Shown here piece by piece: positions 1 through 11,935 of a stretch of 64,000 nucleotides of DNA. Source of the stretch: Neltuma alba (Eukaryota; Streptophyta; Magnoliopsida; Fabales; Fabaceae); contig NW_021637150.1 of NCBI RefSeq assembly GCF_004799145.2, forward strand, positions 41,974 to 105,973, given 5' to 3'. The position numbers were made by a program, and so were the translations under genes. Below the pieces are notes generated by a model. The model was given only the letters and a program-made list of their open reading frames with translations. It searched no databases and had not been told where the DNA came from. Every line of letters starts with the position of its first letter. Within the stretch, counting starts at the first letter, position 1.

Positions 1-350
1 CCCATAATTATTGCTTCTTGTTATACTGCATTTGTAGGTAGCAATGCTTTTCAAAGAAGAATTAATTGGTCGAATATTGCATGGTTTCCATATGCCTGTA
101 CCTTGTGTGCGTAATATTTGATGTGGCAAATAGAAAACTCATGCATGTCTGAGGTAATTATGTGGATGTAGTTTTATGAGGCTTGAAAAGGCATCATAAT
201 GTGCACTATTGAAGGAATCTTCTAAATTATAATCTAGCGATTTATTGCCCCCTAGCTAATTAGTAGTGTGCTTATAATCTCACCCATAGTTATTCAGAGT
301 TATAAATATTTCAGAATGTGGTCACAATGTGGTGCCGCTAATAGGTGAGT

Positions 351-458
351 CTTATTTTGGGTGTATGCGTAAAGCTCTTTCACGAGAACATCACATATGG
401 TACAAGTTTTCACTGCCTTCAATGTCAAAATCAATCCATCCAAGACAACGTTTCCTGG
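351..458 (-). pseudogene. Relic of a class III chitinase active-site segment
   Basis: Read on the minus strand, this stretch resembles the central chitinase segment running from the DGIDFDIE active-site motif to the ELYAYTQ region of the full genes, but with frame breaks on both sides. No other part of a chitinase is recognisable next to it. Equivalent relics lie at 23072-23180 and 39772-39879. It marks a former chitinase copy older than the unit duplication. Confidence 0.7.
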
Positions 459-1845
459 TATGCTTTCTAGTAGCTAGATTGATCCTAATCCTATGCAAGA
501 AAATCTTGAGGAATGGAAGATCTATTTATAGCTATTCGTTATGAAGGACGAAGCTTAATTAGTCACTGATTGTCTCAACTACGATTTCCATTCACTTCAC
601 ATTCATCGTGAATCAACCATCAAATTTGCAGTTAGCAATTCGAACGTAACTATTATTTTTTTTTAAAATATTATTTCTGATTTTTAATATAAGAGCTAAT
701 TTAACTTTTAATTTGATCATAAATATAATATCTCAGTCTATTTTATCTTTCATATTTATTTATTTATTTAAAGTAGCCTTTATAATAGTTGCACATATTA
801 AAAAGTTTCATCAAATATTAAAGCAAATATATACATTTGGTTAGTAAGGGTATTTTATAAAAGACAATACATAGTTATTACAAATAACCAACTTAACAAA
901 CCTCCTTAATATACTTGAATTAATCAATTTTTATATTAAGGATAGGAGATAGTATATATTAATCTTATCCATTTACTGCAAATCCAACGATCTAGATCTA
1001 CAGTGAAATTAAAATGGTGTGTTGGGGGAAAGTGCTGCAGGGAAAAACTTTTTTGTTGATACTATTCTAGGACCATAAAGCAACAACGAGCGATGAGAAC
1101 GTGATAATCGGATGTACCTCTAACGCACTATTTTGATAGTTTCTAATAATTGCCTTTGTCTTATTGCCAGCTGGTTTACAAAAGTGATATCCTTTGGATA
1201 TTGCTTCGTTCATCAATTCCCAGAGGCCACAAGTTTTGCCCTTGCTGGGCGCGTATGCGGGAAGTAGATAATGCATATGGCGAATAAGTTGAGGAATTCT
1301 TAGGTACTGGGTACCAGCTCACCTGTACACTAACCGATAAAAACATACCATTTGGACAAATTTAAACCTACAAAGCAGCTTGTGTGTGAATTTTCAGATT
1401 TATAATATTTTAATAATTTTTTTAAAAAGCTCCTTTTTTTTTAATTTTCCAACTCTCTTTTTGATGCATCTTTTTACTCATTTTCTTTCTTTCTCTTATT
1501 ATCCTCAACAACAAAGCAAGGCCTGAGACTTTTGGCTTTCATCTGGCCTCCTGCAATATTCATTGGTTTGCAAGCAGTCACGCTGAAAGGGGGAAAACCA
1601 CTTAATACTGTAATAGATGGGCCTTCACAACCAAAAACACTCAAGCATATACAAGATACTTTGGGTGTGAGAAAAGAGAAAAGAAAGAAGATGGGTTTGA
1701 GGAAGAAAATGATGGTGAAAGTGTGTGATGAAGTGCTATTCCCGACCGCACAAGCCAGGTTAGACTGGAAATTGGCCAACGATCACCTGACCGGTCCAGT
1801 CAGTCATAAAAACTGGCAGGTGGGTCGACTGATATGACCGGTTAC
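459..1845. other. Intergenic, with decayed MITE and a small unexplained ORF
   Basis: No convincing gene. Around 660-955 is a decayed Stowaway-like MITE with matching sequence at about 40090-40377 and 23651-23937. Bases 960-1290 resemble, distantly, the flank repeated at 19260-19640, 28140-28560 and 48300-48700, so they are probably an old tandem copy of that flank. A 101-codon ORF at 1532-1837 is open here and in unit C, but its start region is broken by a stop in unit B; it is probably not a gene. Confidence 0.5.
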
Positions 1846-2719
1846 TAGGGATGACAATAGGCTATGTGGCTTGTCAGGGGCTTATGGCTTGACCTGTTTT
1901 CCAAAAGAAGAAGGTTCATGCCCGTTTAAAGGCCTGTTTAACTAAACAGGCCAGGTCTAGGTTCTTTAAAAAGCCTGTTAAGCCTGATAGACCAGCCTGG
2001 ATCTGTTAAAAATTTAATTATAATATATGAAAAAATTAGTTAATGATATTATTGTTAATGTGCTCTTTTAATTTATTTTTTAATTTTAATATATAGTTAA
2101 TAACTTAATTCTTCTTTAGATTTTAAAGTTTAGTTGACAAGTGAAGATAAAAATATAATTTAAAATAATGATATCAATAAATAATGTGATCTTTAAATCT
2201 TAAAAATATAAATAAAATAGGAAAGAGAAATTTTGTTCCAAGTATAAATTAATTAACTTATGTATTATGTTAATTAAGTTATGATACCTTCTTTATTCAT
2301 TGTAAAATTAATAGTTTTTTCCTCTTTATTTATTTGTCTTAATTTTAATTTTTAGTGTGTACTTAAACGTAGTCTTGTTCCAAATTTTAACATACAATTA
2401 CAATTAGTTTTCAATTAGTCTTGTTCCTTGTAAACTGTAATTAAGATTTAAAATAGTACTTATGATACTAAAATTTAAATAAAAGACAATACTAAAAATT
2501 AACTATTATGTAAGCTTTTTTTTTTTTAAAAACATAACTATAATTTAAATTTTTTAAAAATATAGGCTTTTTAACAGGCCAAGCCTTTACACAAGCCAGA
2601 CTCAGGCTGAAAAATAAGCTTGTAACAGGCTACAAGCCAGGATCAGGCCAATAGGCTACAAAATAGGCCTGACCTGTTAAGAGCAAGGTTTGGCCTAACC
2701 TGACCTGTTTCCATCCTTA
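1846..2719. mobile_element. Non-autonomous hAT-like element, copy A
   Basis: The ends are inverted (left TAGGGATG, right complementing TAAGGATG) and the subterminal regions are full of GGCCTG/CAGGCC words, as in plant hAT elements where such words bind transposase. The flanks are CCGGTTAC (1838-1845) and CCCGTTGC (2720-2727), an 8-bp target duplication with two mismatches. Unit B has a single CCCGTTGC and no element at 24854-24861, which confirms the insertion. There is no transposase ORF. The same element is in unit C at 41261-42139. Confidence 0.85.
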
Positions 2720-3315
2720 CCCGTTGCAACTCAGGAGAAACCCAGTTAACCGGACCGGTTTGGTGGGTTAACCAAGTTGTGTGTGTGTTTTTTTAAGTTA
2801 TTTTAATGCTAAAAATATTACTCCTCTGGTCCTCTTTATAAGTAGAGGTGAAAATAGGCCAGGCAGCCTGTCAAGGGCCTGTGACATGGCCTATAAATGG
2901 CCTGACCTGGCCTATTTAGATGTCAGAACAGGCTTAGGCCTGTAAAAAGGCCTGTTTGCTTTATCAGGTCAGGCTCAAGCCTGATAATAAGCCTGTTAGG
3001 TTTGTCAGATGGCCTGGACCTGTGATCCTTTTTTTCTTTTGAGGTTAAAATTATAAATGGACAGGAGGGAATCTGTTATTCTGATTGGTTAATTGAGAAA
3101 ACTCCACCCACATAAATGTGTTATCCAGAGCTCATTGTATGCTTCATTTCATTTCCATTCTCTATAATAAAAATAATTGATGTATGTATAATAACACATA
3201 TTGGAACAGAGAAAGAAAACACAAGTGCATTAAAAAAAATAAAAGCATCATTCATTTATTTGATCCATGCTTTTCATATTAATTTTATATAAAATATATA
3301 ATTGACCTATTATGT

Positions 3316-3341
3316 TATATATATATATATATATATATATA
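3316..3341. repeat. (TA)n microsatellite
   Basis: Uninterrupted TA run flanked by two copies of the word AATTGACCTATTATG. Unit C has a shorter run at about 42724-42742. Confidence 0.9.
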
Positions 3342-4019
3342 ATTGACCTATTATGCTTTAGACTGTATTATATAATAGATCCTGCAGGGCACAAGTTCGC
3401 AATTGAAATATGCATATTCGCTTCTTTTTTATTTATTGAACTTTTTCTTCACATTTGTGTCGCTGACGTGTCAATTAGATCCAGTAGGATGACGCCATCT
3501 CATGTTAAACACGTATCAATTGGCTGCTAATGGAATTACATAGCTCCAAAATCATTTTGGTAACGGACATCTGTTTTTTAATTTGTTAGGCCGAATACAA
3601 GGAAAAGTCTTCAAATGCTGCCAGAAAATAAGTTAATAAATTAGTCTTTGCAAAATGAATTAATAGTCAATGATGTGTGTGTAATGTGTATTAATTATTT
3701 AGATAAAATTGCATATATACAGTCTCTATATATGTGTGCTCAATTTAATTCTTATTATAACAGTTACTTAATTAATTTAAATAAATTATAATAAATGTAA
3801 CATATTTTTTTTTAAAACAACCATGTGTAACAACAGGATCAACTATTAATTTGTTAGTAAATTAGTTTGAACAAATGACAAATTTAAAATATAAAGGGGA
3901 TTAAGGATGTCTAATATTTTAAACTAGATCTAGTCATCAACTAATTTTTATACTAGAGATGGGATGAAGTGATATTTTTATACCAGAATAAAATTATATT
4001 TTCTAATAATTTTTCATAT

Positions 4020-4028
4020 TTGATTTTT
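4020..4028. repeat. MULE target-site duplication, left copy
   Basis: TTGATTTTT directly abuts the left inverted repeat. The identical 9 bp follow the right inverted repeat at 14088-14096, and the uninterrupted site in unit C (43421-43429) has it once. Confidence 0.97.
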
Positions 4029-4161
4029 GGGAAAATGACAATAAAATACCACTTCAATTCCAAAAGGACAAATAAGGGACCTGAATAAGCAAAATGACAA
4101 ATAGGGCACTGGGTACCAATTTGGAATTCATATTTTCGGTGAAAAGACTGAAATGCCCTTA
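4029..4161 (+). repeat. MULE left terminal inverted repeat
   Basis: 133 bp matching the inverse of 13955-14087. The outer 72 bp match perfectly, and the inner part has a handful of substitutions. It starts GGGAAAATGACAATAAAA. Confidence 0.96.
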
Positions 4162-4771
4162 TCAGTGAGGTAAAATGAAGTGAAACTGAAATGAAAATAA
4201 AGATGGAGCAGAGCACCGGTTGAGCTGATTTAATAAAGAAGGAAAGAGAAACACTGGAAGAACACATCAGAGCTGAAAAGAGGTGAGTTTAAGTTGGTAG
4301 TCTTTGGAAATGGTATAATCTTACTCCTCCGCATCATAATTTTTTTGGGATTGCTGATTTAATAGATTTTGGTTGTGGGCGAGAGGTTTTGTAGCAAGAG
4401 AGAGAGTAAACATGTCGCATTAACTGATGGTGGGGTTTGGGTAGTTCCTTTTTGTGTCTGCTTTATGGCGCAATGGTGGGGACGGGTGTGCTGGAGATGA
4501 GGTTTTATACTTTATATTGACTATTTCGAATGACGTAGCGGAAATCAAGAAAGGTGGCAAGCAATTACGTAGGCGTGAAGTTTGCGTTCAAGTGGTGAAC
4601 GTTGTTAAAATCAATAATGGAGTTGTGAAACCCTATAATAAAGTTGCGAATAGAAGAAAAGTTTCTCTCTTTGTGTGTGTTTTGGGTGTCACGTACGTTG
4701 ATGGAAACTAATTGGCGGAGAAGTTAATTTTTTTATATTTAATGTTGTTTGCTGCAGGTTAGCAAGTGGTG
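4162..4771 (+). promoter_or_regulatory. mudrA leader with a probable 5'UTR intron
   Basis: No separate gene is seen. A donor AG|GTGAGT at 4283 and an acceptor GCTGCAG ending at 4757, fourteen bases before the mudrA ATG, fit a leader intron of about 475 bp. A short ORF at 4454-4711 lies inside this putative intron and resembles nothing known to me. Confidence 0.5.
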
Positions 4772-7173
4772 ATGTCTTGTAACATTGTATCAACATCTTC
4801 AAAAAGACTTGCTTGTTATTTTCACGTAGATGGGAAGTTTGTGGAAAAGGACAATGGCGAAGTTAAATACTGTGGTGGGACTGTCAGAGTAAGAGTAATA
4901 AATGAGGGTACAAAACTTGAAGATTTGAGGGCAATGATAGGCGAATGGTTCAGCATGGATTGTCATGGCTGTGATATTAAATACACTTTGAGTTTTGATG
5001 AGAGGGTATTGGTAGATCTTATAGATGATGGTGAAGTTGATAATCTATTTGAATATAATGACCGTAATGCACATATTTATATAGCACATAAAGGTAATGA
5101 CAATGTGGAGGAAGGAATGGGTTATCCAGAAATGTAAGTGAGAAATTTTTTTTTGGTGGTTATGAAAGTTGATAATTGTTGTAATGTTGTAGTAAATCTC
5201 TTAACAACAGTGGTAATTATAAATGCAGGATCTCAAGAATGGAAGGACTGTCAGAACAGAGTGATGAGCCTACGTTGGAGGGAAATGCTTTGGAAAGTAC
5301 AAGTTCTGGAGGCAGTGAAAGACCTAATGTAAGCCTACCATACGGAGTAGTGAGTGCACCTACACCTTTGCCGGAGATGAATTCTTTGAAATGGAAGGAA
5401 TTGTTGTTAGGACGGAACCAAACTTTTGCAAATGCAGAAGATTTCAAGAAGAAAGTACATAAGTTCAGTATTGCAAACAAGTTTGAGTACAAGTATGTGA
5501 AAAATTGTAGGGGAAAAATGTATGTGAAATGTAGTGTTGAAGGTTGTCCGTGGAGGATAAGTGCAAGAGTGGGCAGAAAGAGTACTCCCTTTTTACGTGT
5601 GGCAACATTCATAAATGAGCATGTCCATAATGCACAAGACAATCTTTGTGTGGAACATTGTGGTTCAGCTAGCTTGACAGCATCAATCATCAGAGATGAG
5701 GTAAATGATCACATAGACAGGCGTCCAAATGATATAAGGAAGACTTTAGAAAGAGATTATGGTATGAAGTTGACATATAAACAAGCATACAGGGCAAAGC
5801 AAAAAGCTTTAGAGGACATACATGGCAGGCCTGACCAGTCTTATATGCTTATTCCGTGGATATGTGAACGGTTGAAGGAAACAGATAACAAAACCGTGGC
5901 CAAATGGGTGGCTAATACTAATAACACATTTGAGCGTGCATTCATAGCATATGGGTGTTGTATAGAAGGCTTTATAGCTGGTGCTAGACATGTACTGTAC
6001 ATTGATGGATGTCATTTAAGTGGACCGTATAAGGGGACGTTACTGTCGGCGTCTGCTTATGATGCTGACAACGAATTGTTACCTTTTGCGATTGCTGTTG
6101 TAAAGGGAGAGACACTTGAGGATTGGACATGGTTCTTATATATGATTAAGGAGATAGTTGGCTCGATGGAATTGACAATTGTGTCAGATCGACACAATGC
6201 AATAATAGGCGCCGTGCAAGCAATATTTGGTGGTGAGAGGCATGCATACTGTTACAGACATGTTAAGGAAAACTTCAGTGCACAAATGATTAAATTAAAT
6301 AGAGGAAAGAGGAAGACTAGTGGGAAAGCAAGGGAGGAGGGACTGCAATACCTGGATGCCATTGCATATGCAAGGCTTGACACCGAGTTTGATGGTGCAA
6401 TGGATAACATGAGAAAGTTCAATCCACAATTATTTGAGTGGCTTCTTAATCATGGTGATGTTGAAAGGTGGGCCTTAAGTAAATTCCCATTTAAACGGTG
6501 GGATAACATCACAACAAACCTTGCTGAGTCATTCAATGCTTGGATGTTGAAAGAGAGACGATATAATGTTGCCCAACTTATACATGAGCATCGTGAGAAA
6601 GTGGCAAAGAAGATGTATGCAGCAAGCATAGCAATGAGTAATTGGAAAAATGGTGTAGGCCCAAACATAGATGCAAAATTGGTGGACAATGTTGCTAGAT
6701 CAGCATGCATGCTGAGTGTACCTTATGGAGGAGGTAGGGTGTGTGTCCATACAGCAAAAGGAGCTGTACATGTTGATCTTGGTCTAGGCGAATGCACCTG
6801 TGCAGCTTGGCAAATGTCAGGCATTCCATGTCCCCATGCCTGTGCAGCGATTAAGGCTGTGAATTGCAATGTCTATGATTTTGTTGATGAATGCTACAAG
6901 ATTACATCACAGCAAAAGATTTATGGCAGGAGTATGATTCCAGTGGCGACAGTAGACATGCCAAATCCTAACAATTACTGGGTGGAAAATATAGGAAGTC
7001 AAGTGTTCTTGGCACCGCCTTTGACTAATCGACCGCCAGGAAGGCCTAAAGTAAAAAGACGAGAGTCACAGTTCAGAATAGGAAGATCTACCATTGTAGC
7101 ACATGCAAACAAGTTGGGCACACAAGAAGAACGTGCAAGAATCCAAACCCAAGTTGAACTTAGATGTCAATAG
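4772..7173 (+). CDS. MULE transposase (MURA), two coding exons
   Basis: Catalyses cut-and-paste transposition in the nucleus. Exons 4772-5133 and 5229-7173 are joined by a 95-bp intron with GTAAGT donor and TGCAG acceptor, which keeps the frame and gives 768 aa. The N-terminus is the small PB1-like domain common in plant MURA proteins. A MuDR-type zinc-binding DNA-binding region follows (about residues 190-236, with the VEGCPWRI motif). The DDE-type MULE core has D380 (YIDGCHL), D441 (VSDRH), a CYRH motif (C462, H465) and a conserved E554 in AESFNAW, the likely acidic triad. A SWIM zinc finger CxCx9CxH spans 643-657, and an AT-hook-like RPPGRPK sits at 722. I chose the ATG at 4772; an in-frame upstream GTG is not a plausible plant start. 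No disruption was found. Confidence 0.93.
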
Positions 7174-7199
7174 ATATGGTGATTTTTTGGTGTAAATAG

Positions 7200-7760
7200 T
7201 GTTGCGTGAATGGTAAATCCCATTGCACGTGTAGTGTAGTTAGTATGAAAGTTATGGTTCAATGTTTACCGTGCTGTACTTGAGGTGCAGACATTTGAAT
7301 ATATGTAATGCATCTGCTGTCATATTGCTGCTGGTTTTTGGTAAATACTGTTGGGTGAATGGTAAATCCCATTGCACGTGTAGTTAGTATGAAAGTTAAT
7401 GGTTCAATCATGTCATAAATACTGTATCAGCTGTCATATTGCTACTGTTTTTTGATAAATAGTGTTGCGTGAATGGTAAATCCCATTGCACGTGTAGTGT
7501 AGTTAGTATGAAAGTTATGGTTCAATGTTTACCGTGCTGTACTTGAGGTGCAGTCATTTGAATATATGCAATGCATCTGCTGTCATATTGCTGCTGGTTT
7601 TTGGTAAATACTGTTGCGTGAATGGTAAATCCCATTGCACGTGTAGTTAGTGTAGCTACTATGAAAGTAAACGGTTCATGTTTATCGTGATGTACTTGAG
7701 GTGCAGTGATTTGAATATATGTAATGTATCTGCTGTCATATTGCTGCATTGTATTGTTCA
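7200..7760. repeat. Degenerate repeats downstream of mudrA
   Basis: About four imperfect copies, spaced 110-150 bp, of a unit built on GTGAATGGTAAATCCCATTG, CACGTGTAGT and TTGAATATATGTAATG words. They directly follow the mudrA stop codon and lead into the regular 128-bp array. The mudrA 3'UTR and poly(A) site must lie in or before them. Confidence 0.8.
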
Positions 7761-7789
7761 TGGCAGAAAATCTGCCCAGCCCGGCAAGA

Positions 7790-8800
7790 GGGTGCAAAAC
7801 CCAGTATAAAAGTAGTAAATACCACTGAAAGAGTTGTAAATCCCTCCGTGTGTTTTGCAAAATTGACCTCCGACCTTTACCGTTTTGAGACCAAAGTTGC
7901 GCAGGCCAATTTTTTTGGGATGCAAAACCCACTGTAAAAGTAGTAAATCTCAGTTGGAGAGTTGTAAATCCCTCCGTGTGTTTTGCAAAATTGACCTCCG
8001 ACCTTTACCGTTTTGACACCAAAGTTGCGCAGGCCAATTTTTTTGGGATGCAAAACCCACTGTAAAAGTTGTAAATCTCAGTTGGAGAGTTGTAAATCCC
8101 TCCGTGTGTTTTGCAAAATTGACCTCCGACCTTTACCGTTTTGACACCAAAGTTGCGCAGGCCAATTTTTTTAGGGATGCAAAACCCACTGTAAAAGTTG
8201 TAAATCTCAGTTGGAGAGTTGTAAATCCCTCCGTGTGTTTTGCAAAATTGACCTCCGACCTTTACCGTTTTGACACCAAAGTTGCGCAGGCCAATTTTTT
8301 TGGGATGCAAAACCCACTGTAAAAGTAGTAAATCTCAGTTGGAGAGTTGTAAATCCCTCCGTGTGTTTTGCAAAATTGACCTCCGACCTTTACCGTTTTG
8401 ACACCAAAGTTGCGCAGGCCAATTTTTTTAGGGATGCAAAACCCACTGTAAAAGTTGTAAATCTCAGTTGGAGAGTTGTAAATCCCTCCGTGTGTTTTGC
8501 AAAATTGACCTCCGACCTTTACCGTTTTGACACCAAAGTTGCGCAGGCCAATTTTTTTAGGGATGCAAAACCCACTGTAAAAGTTGTAAATCTCAGTTGG
8601 AGAGTTGTAAATCCCTCCGTGTGTTTTGCAAAATTCACGTCCGACCTTAACCCTTTTGAGACCAAAGTTGCGCAGGCCAATTTTTTTGGGATGCTAAACC
8701 CACTGTAAAAGTTGTAAATCTCAGTTGGAGAGTTGTAAATCCCTCCGTGTGTTTTGCAAAATTCACCTCCGACTTTTACCGTTTTAGGACGAAGTAGCAC
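7790..8800. repeat. 128/129-bp tandem array inside the MULE
   Basis: Roughly eight head-to-tail units. The ATGCAAAACCCACTGTAAAA landmark recurs at about 7920, 8048, 8177, 8305, 8434, 8563 and (as ATGCTAAACCC) 8691. Inner units are nearly identical and outer ones diverged, as expected from unequal exchange. The unit contains GTAGTAAAT/GTTGTAAAT words. The array lies between the convergent mudrA and Ulp1-like genes. ORFs of 70-130 codons read through it on both strands and are repeat artefacts. Confidence 0.95.
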
Positions 8801-8975
8801 AGCCCAGTAAATTCGCTTCTGCAGTTGTAATCTCGTCACATGTGTTGTAACAAATTGGGAAAATGGTTTAACATTACTTGAAAATGAGTTGCCTTTACAA
8901 TCCCTGAAAACAGTTTGCAAATTCCCTTACATACATGACATTAACTAACACATCACTAAACTTAGACAGCGTCAT

Positions 8976-11868
8976 TTACTGCCGTGATGCACGCTGCTTT
9001 TTCCTCGGTGTGGGTTCTGGGGATGACAGCAAGTTTAGTGCTTCTTCACGTCTTGAATTGAGCTCATGATTAACAAGCCACCACATTAGGTTTCGTCGGA
9101 AATCAGCAACATGTTCTTGACCGTAGTCAAGCGTCACACCGGGCTCCCATTTGCTCAACCATATTAAAACATGAACGCCACAGTCTCGCCTGCACATGGC
9201 AACAATGTCCATGAGTGAAACACGAAGTAGCATTCATACATTATTACATCAACAACTAATACCACTCACAGATTGTTCTGTTGAGGAACAGGGGCCCAAA
9301 TAATGTCACTCATCTGCTTCTTTCCAATGGTATTGGGCTTTACTATCTCAATCATGTCATAAAATCGATCCCTCTGCACAACACATACTTGCATTTGTAA
9401 ATAATTTGGTAAACAAAGAGCATGCTACACAAGAACAGTAACAATAGTCTTACACATCCGGTCACCACAGTCATCATATCATCATCAGCTGCACCTTTCT
9501 TCTTACTCTTCTTAGCAGGGAAACTTGGCTTCATTGAGTCCAGCACATAGAAATTCATTGTCTTAGGCTCAAGCACAAGACAAAACCAGTGAGCACCAAC
9601 AAGTGTAGGTCCAAATATCAAGTCACAGTCTCCTATGTTGTAACCGACATATTCAGGCAGCAACTGCTTTTCTCGTTTTCTAGCATCCCACCGAGATGGG
9701 TTCGCAGCTAGTATTGCCTGCAGCATCAAATGATTAGTCATGTAGCAGTAATTATTTTGTATTAATCTTAGTAACCTTACCATAAAGTCAGCATCAAATA
9801 TGTGTCGCTTGACTTCTCCTTCGCTCTTCATATCAGCCAGTAAAGTCTTGCACACAACTGACATAAGCTGTTTGCAAGTAAATTTTAGTTTTTTGCACAG
9901 GTATACATGAGCATCAAATATAAATTTATAGTACTCAGCCGAAGATCACAATACTAACTTACCCGGTTACCTATTCTCTCAATTCCTCCAAGTGTCCTTA
10001 GCTGATCTCGAGTGATATCCTCATCAGATATTTGAACTAAAGTCCTAAAAATGTGTTCCCAGTATCATTATGTGTGTAGTTAATTAGTAAACAACCGATA
10101 AGTAATATCATTCACAGTCATGCGAATAGTAACTTACACGTCACCATCCTGCCTTGAACACATGCGGGATATCATGTTAAAAAACTTTTCCTTTTCCTCC
10201 ATATTCCTCTTCTTCCTCTTCACAGGCATCGTCAAAATCCATGGAGAATTTATGGCCGACTTCACCTCCCTCTGTGATCTCCTGGGCTGTGCATTCTTGT
10301 CCATGGGGGAAACATCAGGGGAATCCATATCTCCTGCTTGTATTCCTTCTTCCTCAACATCAACCATGTCAGCCTCGTCCGAGTCATCTCCATGATGAGG
10401 TATGTGTCCTGAGTCCTGTCCATCATCATCATCTCCCTCATTTTCATCATCACCATCATCAGCTTCATCTTCTCCCTTATATTCAGCTCCAACTTCACTA
10501 GGGCCCTCATCTCCCACAGTACGATTTTCCTCCATCGTTATGTGCACCTTATGTAGCTCATCCTCTACTGCACTAACAAGTCTCTTGTAGCTTAAATCAA
10601 TTACAGCCATCAACTTTCGATGTAAGCTTTGCAACTCCTGCATCACATCATTAAAAAAAGGTCAAACACTTTATCTTTTTAATGCACATTGAAATTACGA
10701 AGCAAATAAACACACCGGGTGTAAGTCAGCGACACTTCTCCTTCTTCTCTCCTCATCTCCAACCCTAACTTTCGAGCCCTTCTGCTTATACAATAGGCCT
10801 CTGTTGCTCCGCCTTTCCTTCTTTGTCATCTCCTTTATCCTCTCATCAGTCCAGAATTGAATAGCACTTATTGACCCATCTCTAACAGATTTAGATAATG
10901 GGAAGCGCTCAGCAAGATATAACTGCAACATCAAATTATTAATTTTATCATCACTCCATTCAAACATAGAACAAAAAACAATGGTAGTAAATACATACCA
11001 ATAAGAGGTAGATGCATCCTCCGACGTTGCAACTCCCTTCATCATTGTCTTCCCCTACGTTTCTATACACTTCAACATAATCTTCCATCTCTTTCCACAA
11101 GTTGTTCACAATGTATGTGGCCCAATCAAATTGGTGAAATTCATGCATAGTACAACACATCACCCTCACTAGCTTGTCACTGACTGTTGTTTGTGAGGTA
11201 GGAGCTAGAAAACTCCCAAGTGTGTACAGCATGAACAAGAACTCGAAATTCTCCTCATTCTCCCCAGATTTAATGTCTTTGAGTATCTTGGTAAAAGAGA
11301 CTTTACCATATTCATTCTTCAACCTCTTGTATGTTTCATCATCATCATCCACATCCGTTCTTACCTTTTCCCCTGTGTGGGGTACCTCCAACAACTCCGC
11401 AACATCTTGTGCATCAATTTCCTTGATCTTCCCCCTTATTGTAAATTGATGAGTAGGCGGATCATATGCTCGAAGAATGCGTACTATGAGGTCACGAGGG
11501 AGTCTCTCACATCCCATGTCAAGCAAACTTGCAAATCCCAAACTTTGTACCTTGGCTTTCAATCTGTCATTGCTATTTATAAATTCCACCAATGACTTGT
11601 ACTGCCGGACTGAGCAACGAGTGCTAAAAGCAACTTTTTTCATCCGCTTCTTCTTCGTCCCTTGCTTCTTTGGTTTGTTCACTTTATCATTATACTTCTT
11701 CCTCTCCTCTGGTGGCAGCTCCCTCCATGCCTTTGCTCCCTCCCTAACTTCTTCTCTCCTATTCCTAAACTCTTTGCCCGCCTTAAATTCATGCAGAAAC
11801 AGCATGTACCCACTCTTCACTTGTCCACTTCCCTCTCCTTGTCCTTCTACTTGTACTTGTAACTCCAT
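8976..11868 (-). CDS. Ulp1-like (C48) cysteine protease with HMG-box-like N-terminus, eight exons
   Basis: Predicted SUMO/ubiquitin-like-protein peptidase carried by the MULE. Exons on the minus strand: 11868-10999, 10922-10716, 10637-10138, 10044-9963, 9867-9781, 9717-9454, 9373-9270 and 9189-8976. All introns are GT/AG and the frame is continuous, giving 775 aa. The C-terminal catalytic core has H625 (GAHWF), D642 (YVLDS), a PQQxN glutamine motif near 701 and C708 (RDCGVH), so the triad is complete. The central region (about 85-300) resembles the helical domain upstream of ULP domains in plant transposons. Residues 18-63 (SGYMLFLHEF to KKYNDKV) look like an HMG box. An acidic stretch and a basic PVKRKKR segment lie in exon 3. 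The substrate is unknown. The exon model is by eye. Confidence 0.88.
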
Positions 11869-11935
11869 TTTCCCTGCTGCAATGACACCACTTGTTAGTC
11901 ATTCATAGTACTATATTTCTTTCACAACAATGTCG
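11869..11935 (-). promoter_or_regulatory. Upstream region of the Ulp1-like gene
   Basis: Just upstream of the ATG is TCATTGCAG on the minus strand, a possible 3' splice site of a leader intron. If used, the promoter would lie within or beyond the neighbouring repeat array. Confidence 0.35.

Noticed and set aside
1532..1837. Open frame of 101 codons, also open in unit C
   Set aside because: Unit B has a stop in its start region, the protein resembles nothing known, and A and C are too similar for their shared frame to mean anything.
3316..3341. Possible origin or regulatory AT hairpin
   Set aside because: It is a simple TA microsatellite of variable length between copies.
4454..4711. 85-codon ORF upstream of mudrA
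   Set aside because: It sits in a probable leader intron and shows no known domain.
5217..5690. 157-codon ORF antisense to mudrA
   Set aside because: It is a shadow of the transposase frame.
8104..8708. ORFs on both strands through the 128-bp array
   Set aside because: The unit length lets frames stay open across repeats; the repeated peptides are artefacts of the tandem DNA.
7790..8800. CRISPR-like array of regular repeats
   Set aside because: Units are long contiguous tandem repeats without unique spacers, in a plant transposon.
10241..10590. Plus-strand ORFs rich in Ser, His and Pro
   Set aside because: They are the antisense of the acidic region in exon 3 of the Ulp1-like gene.
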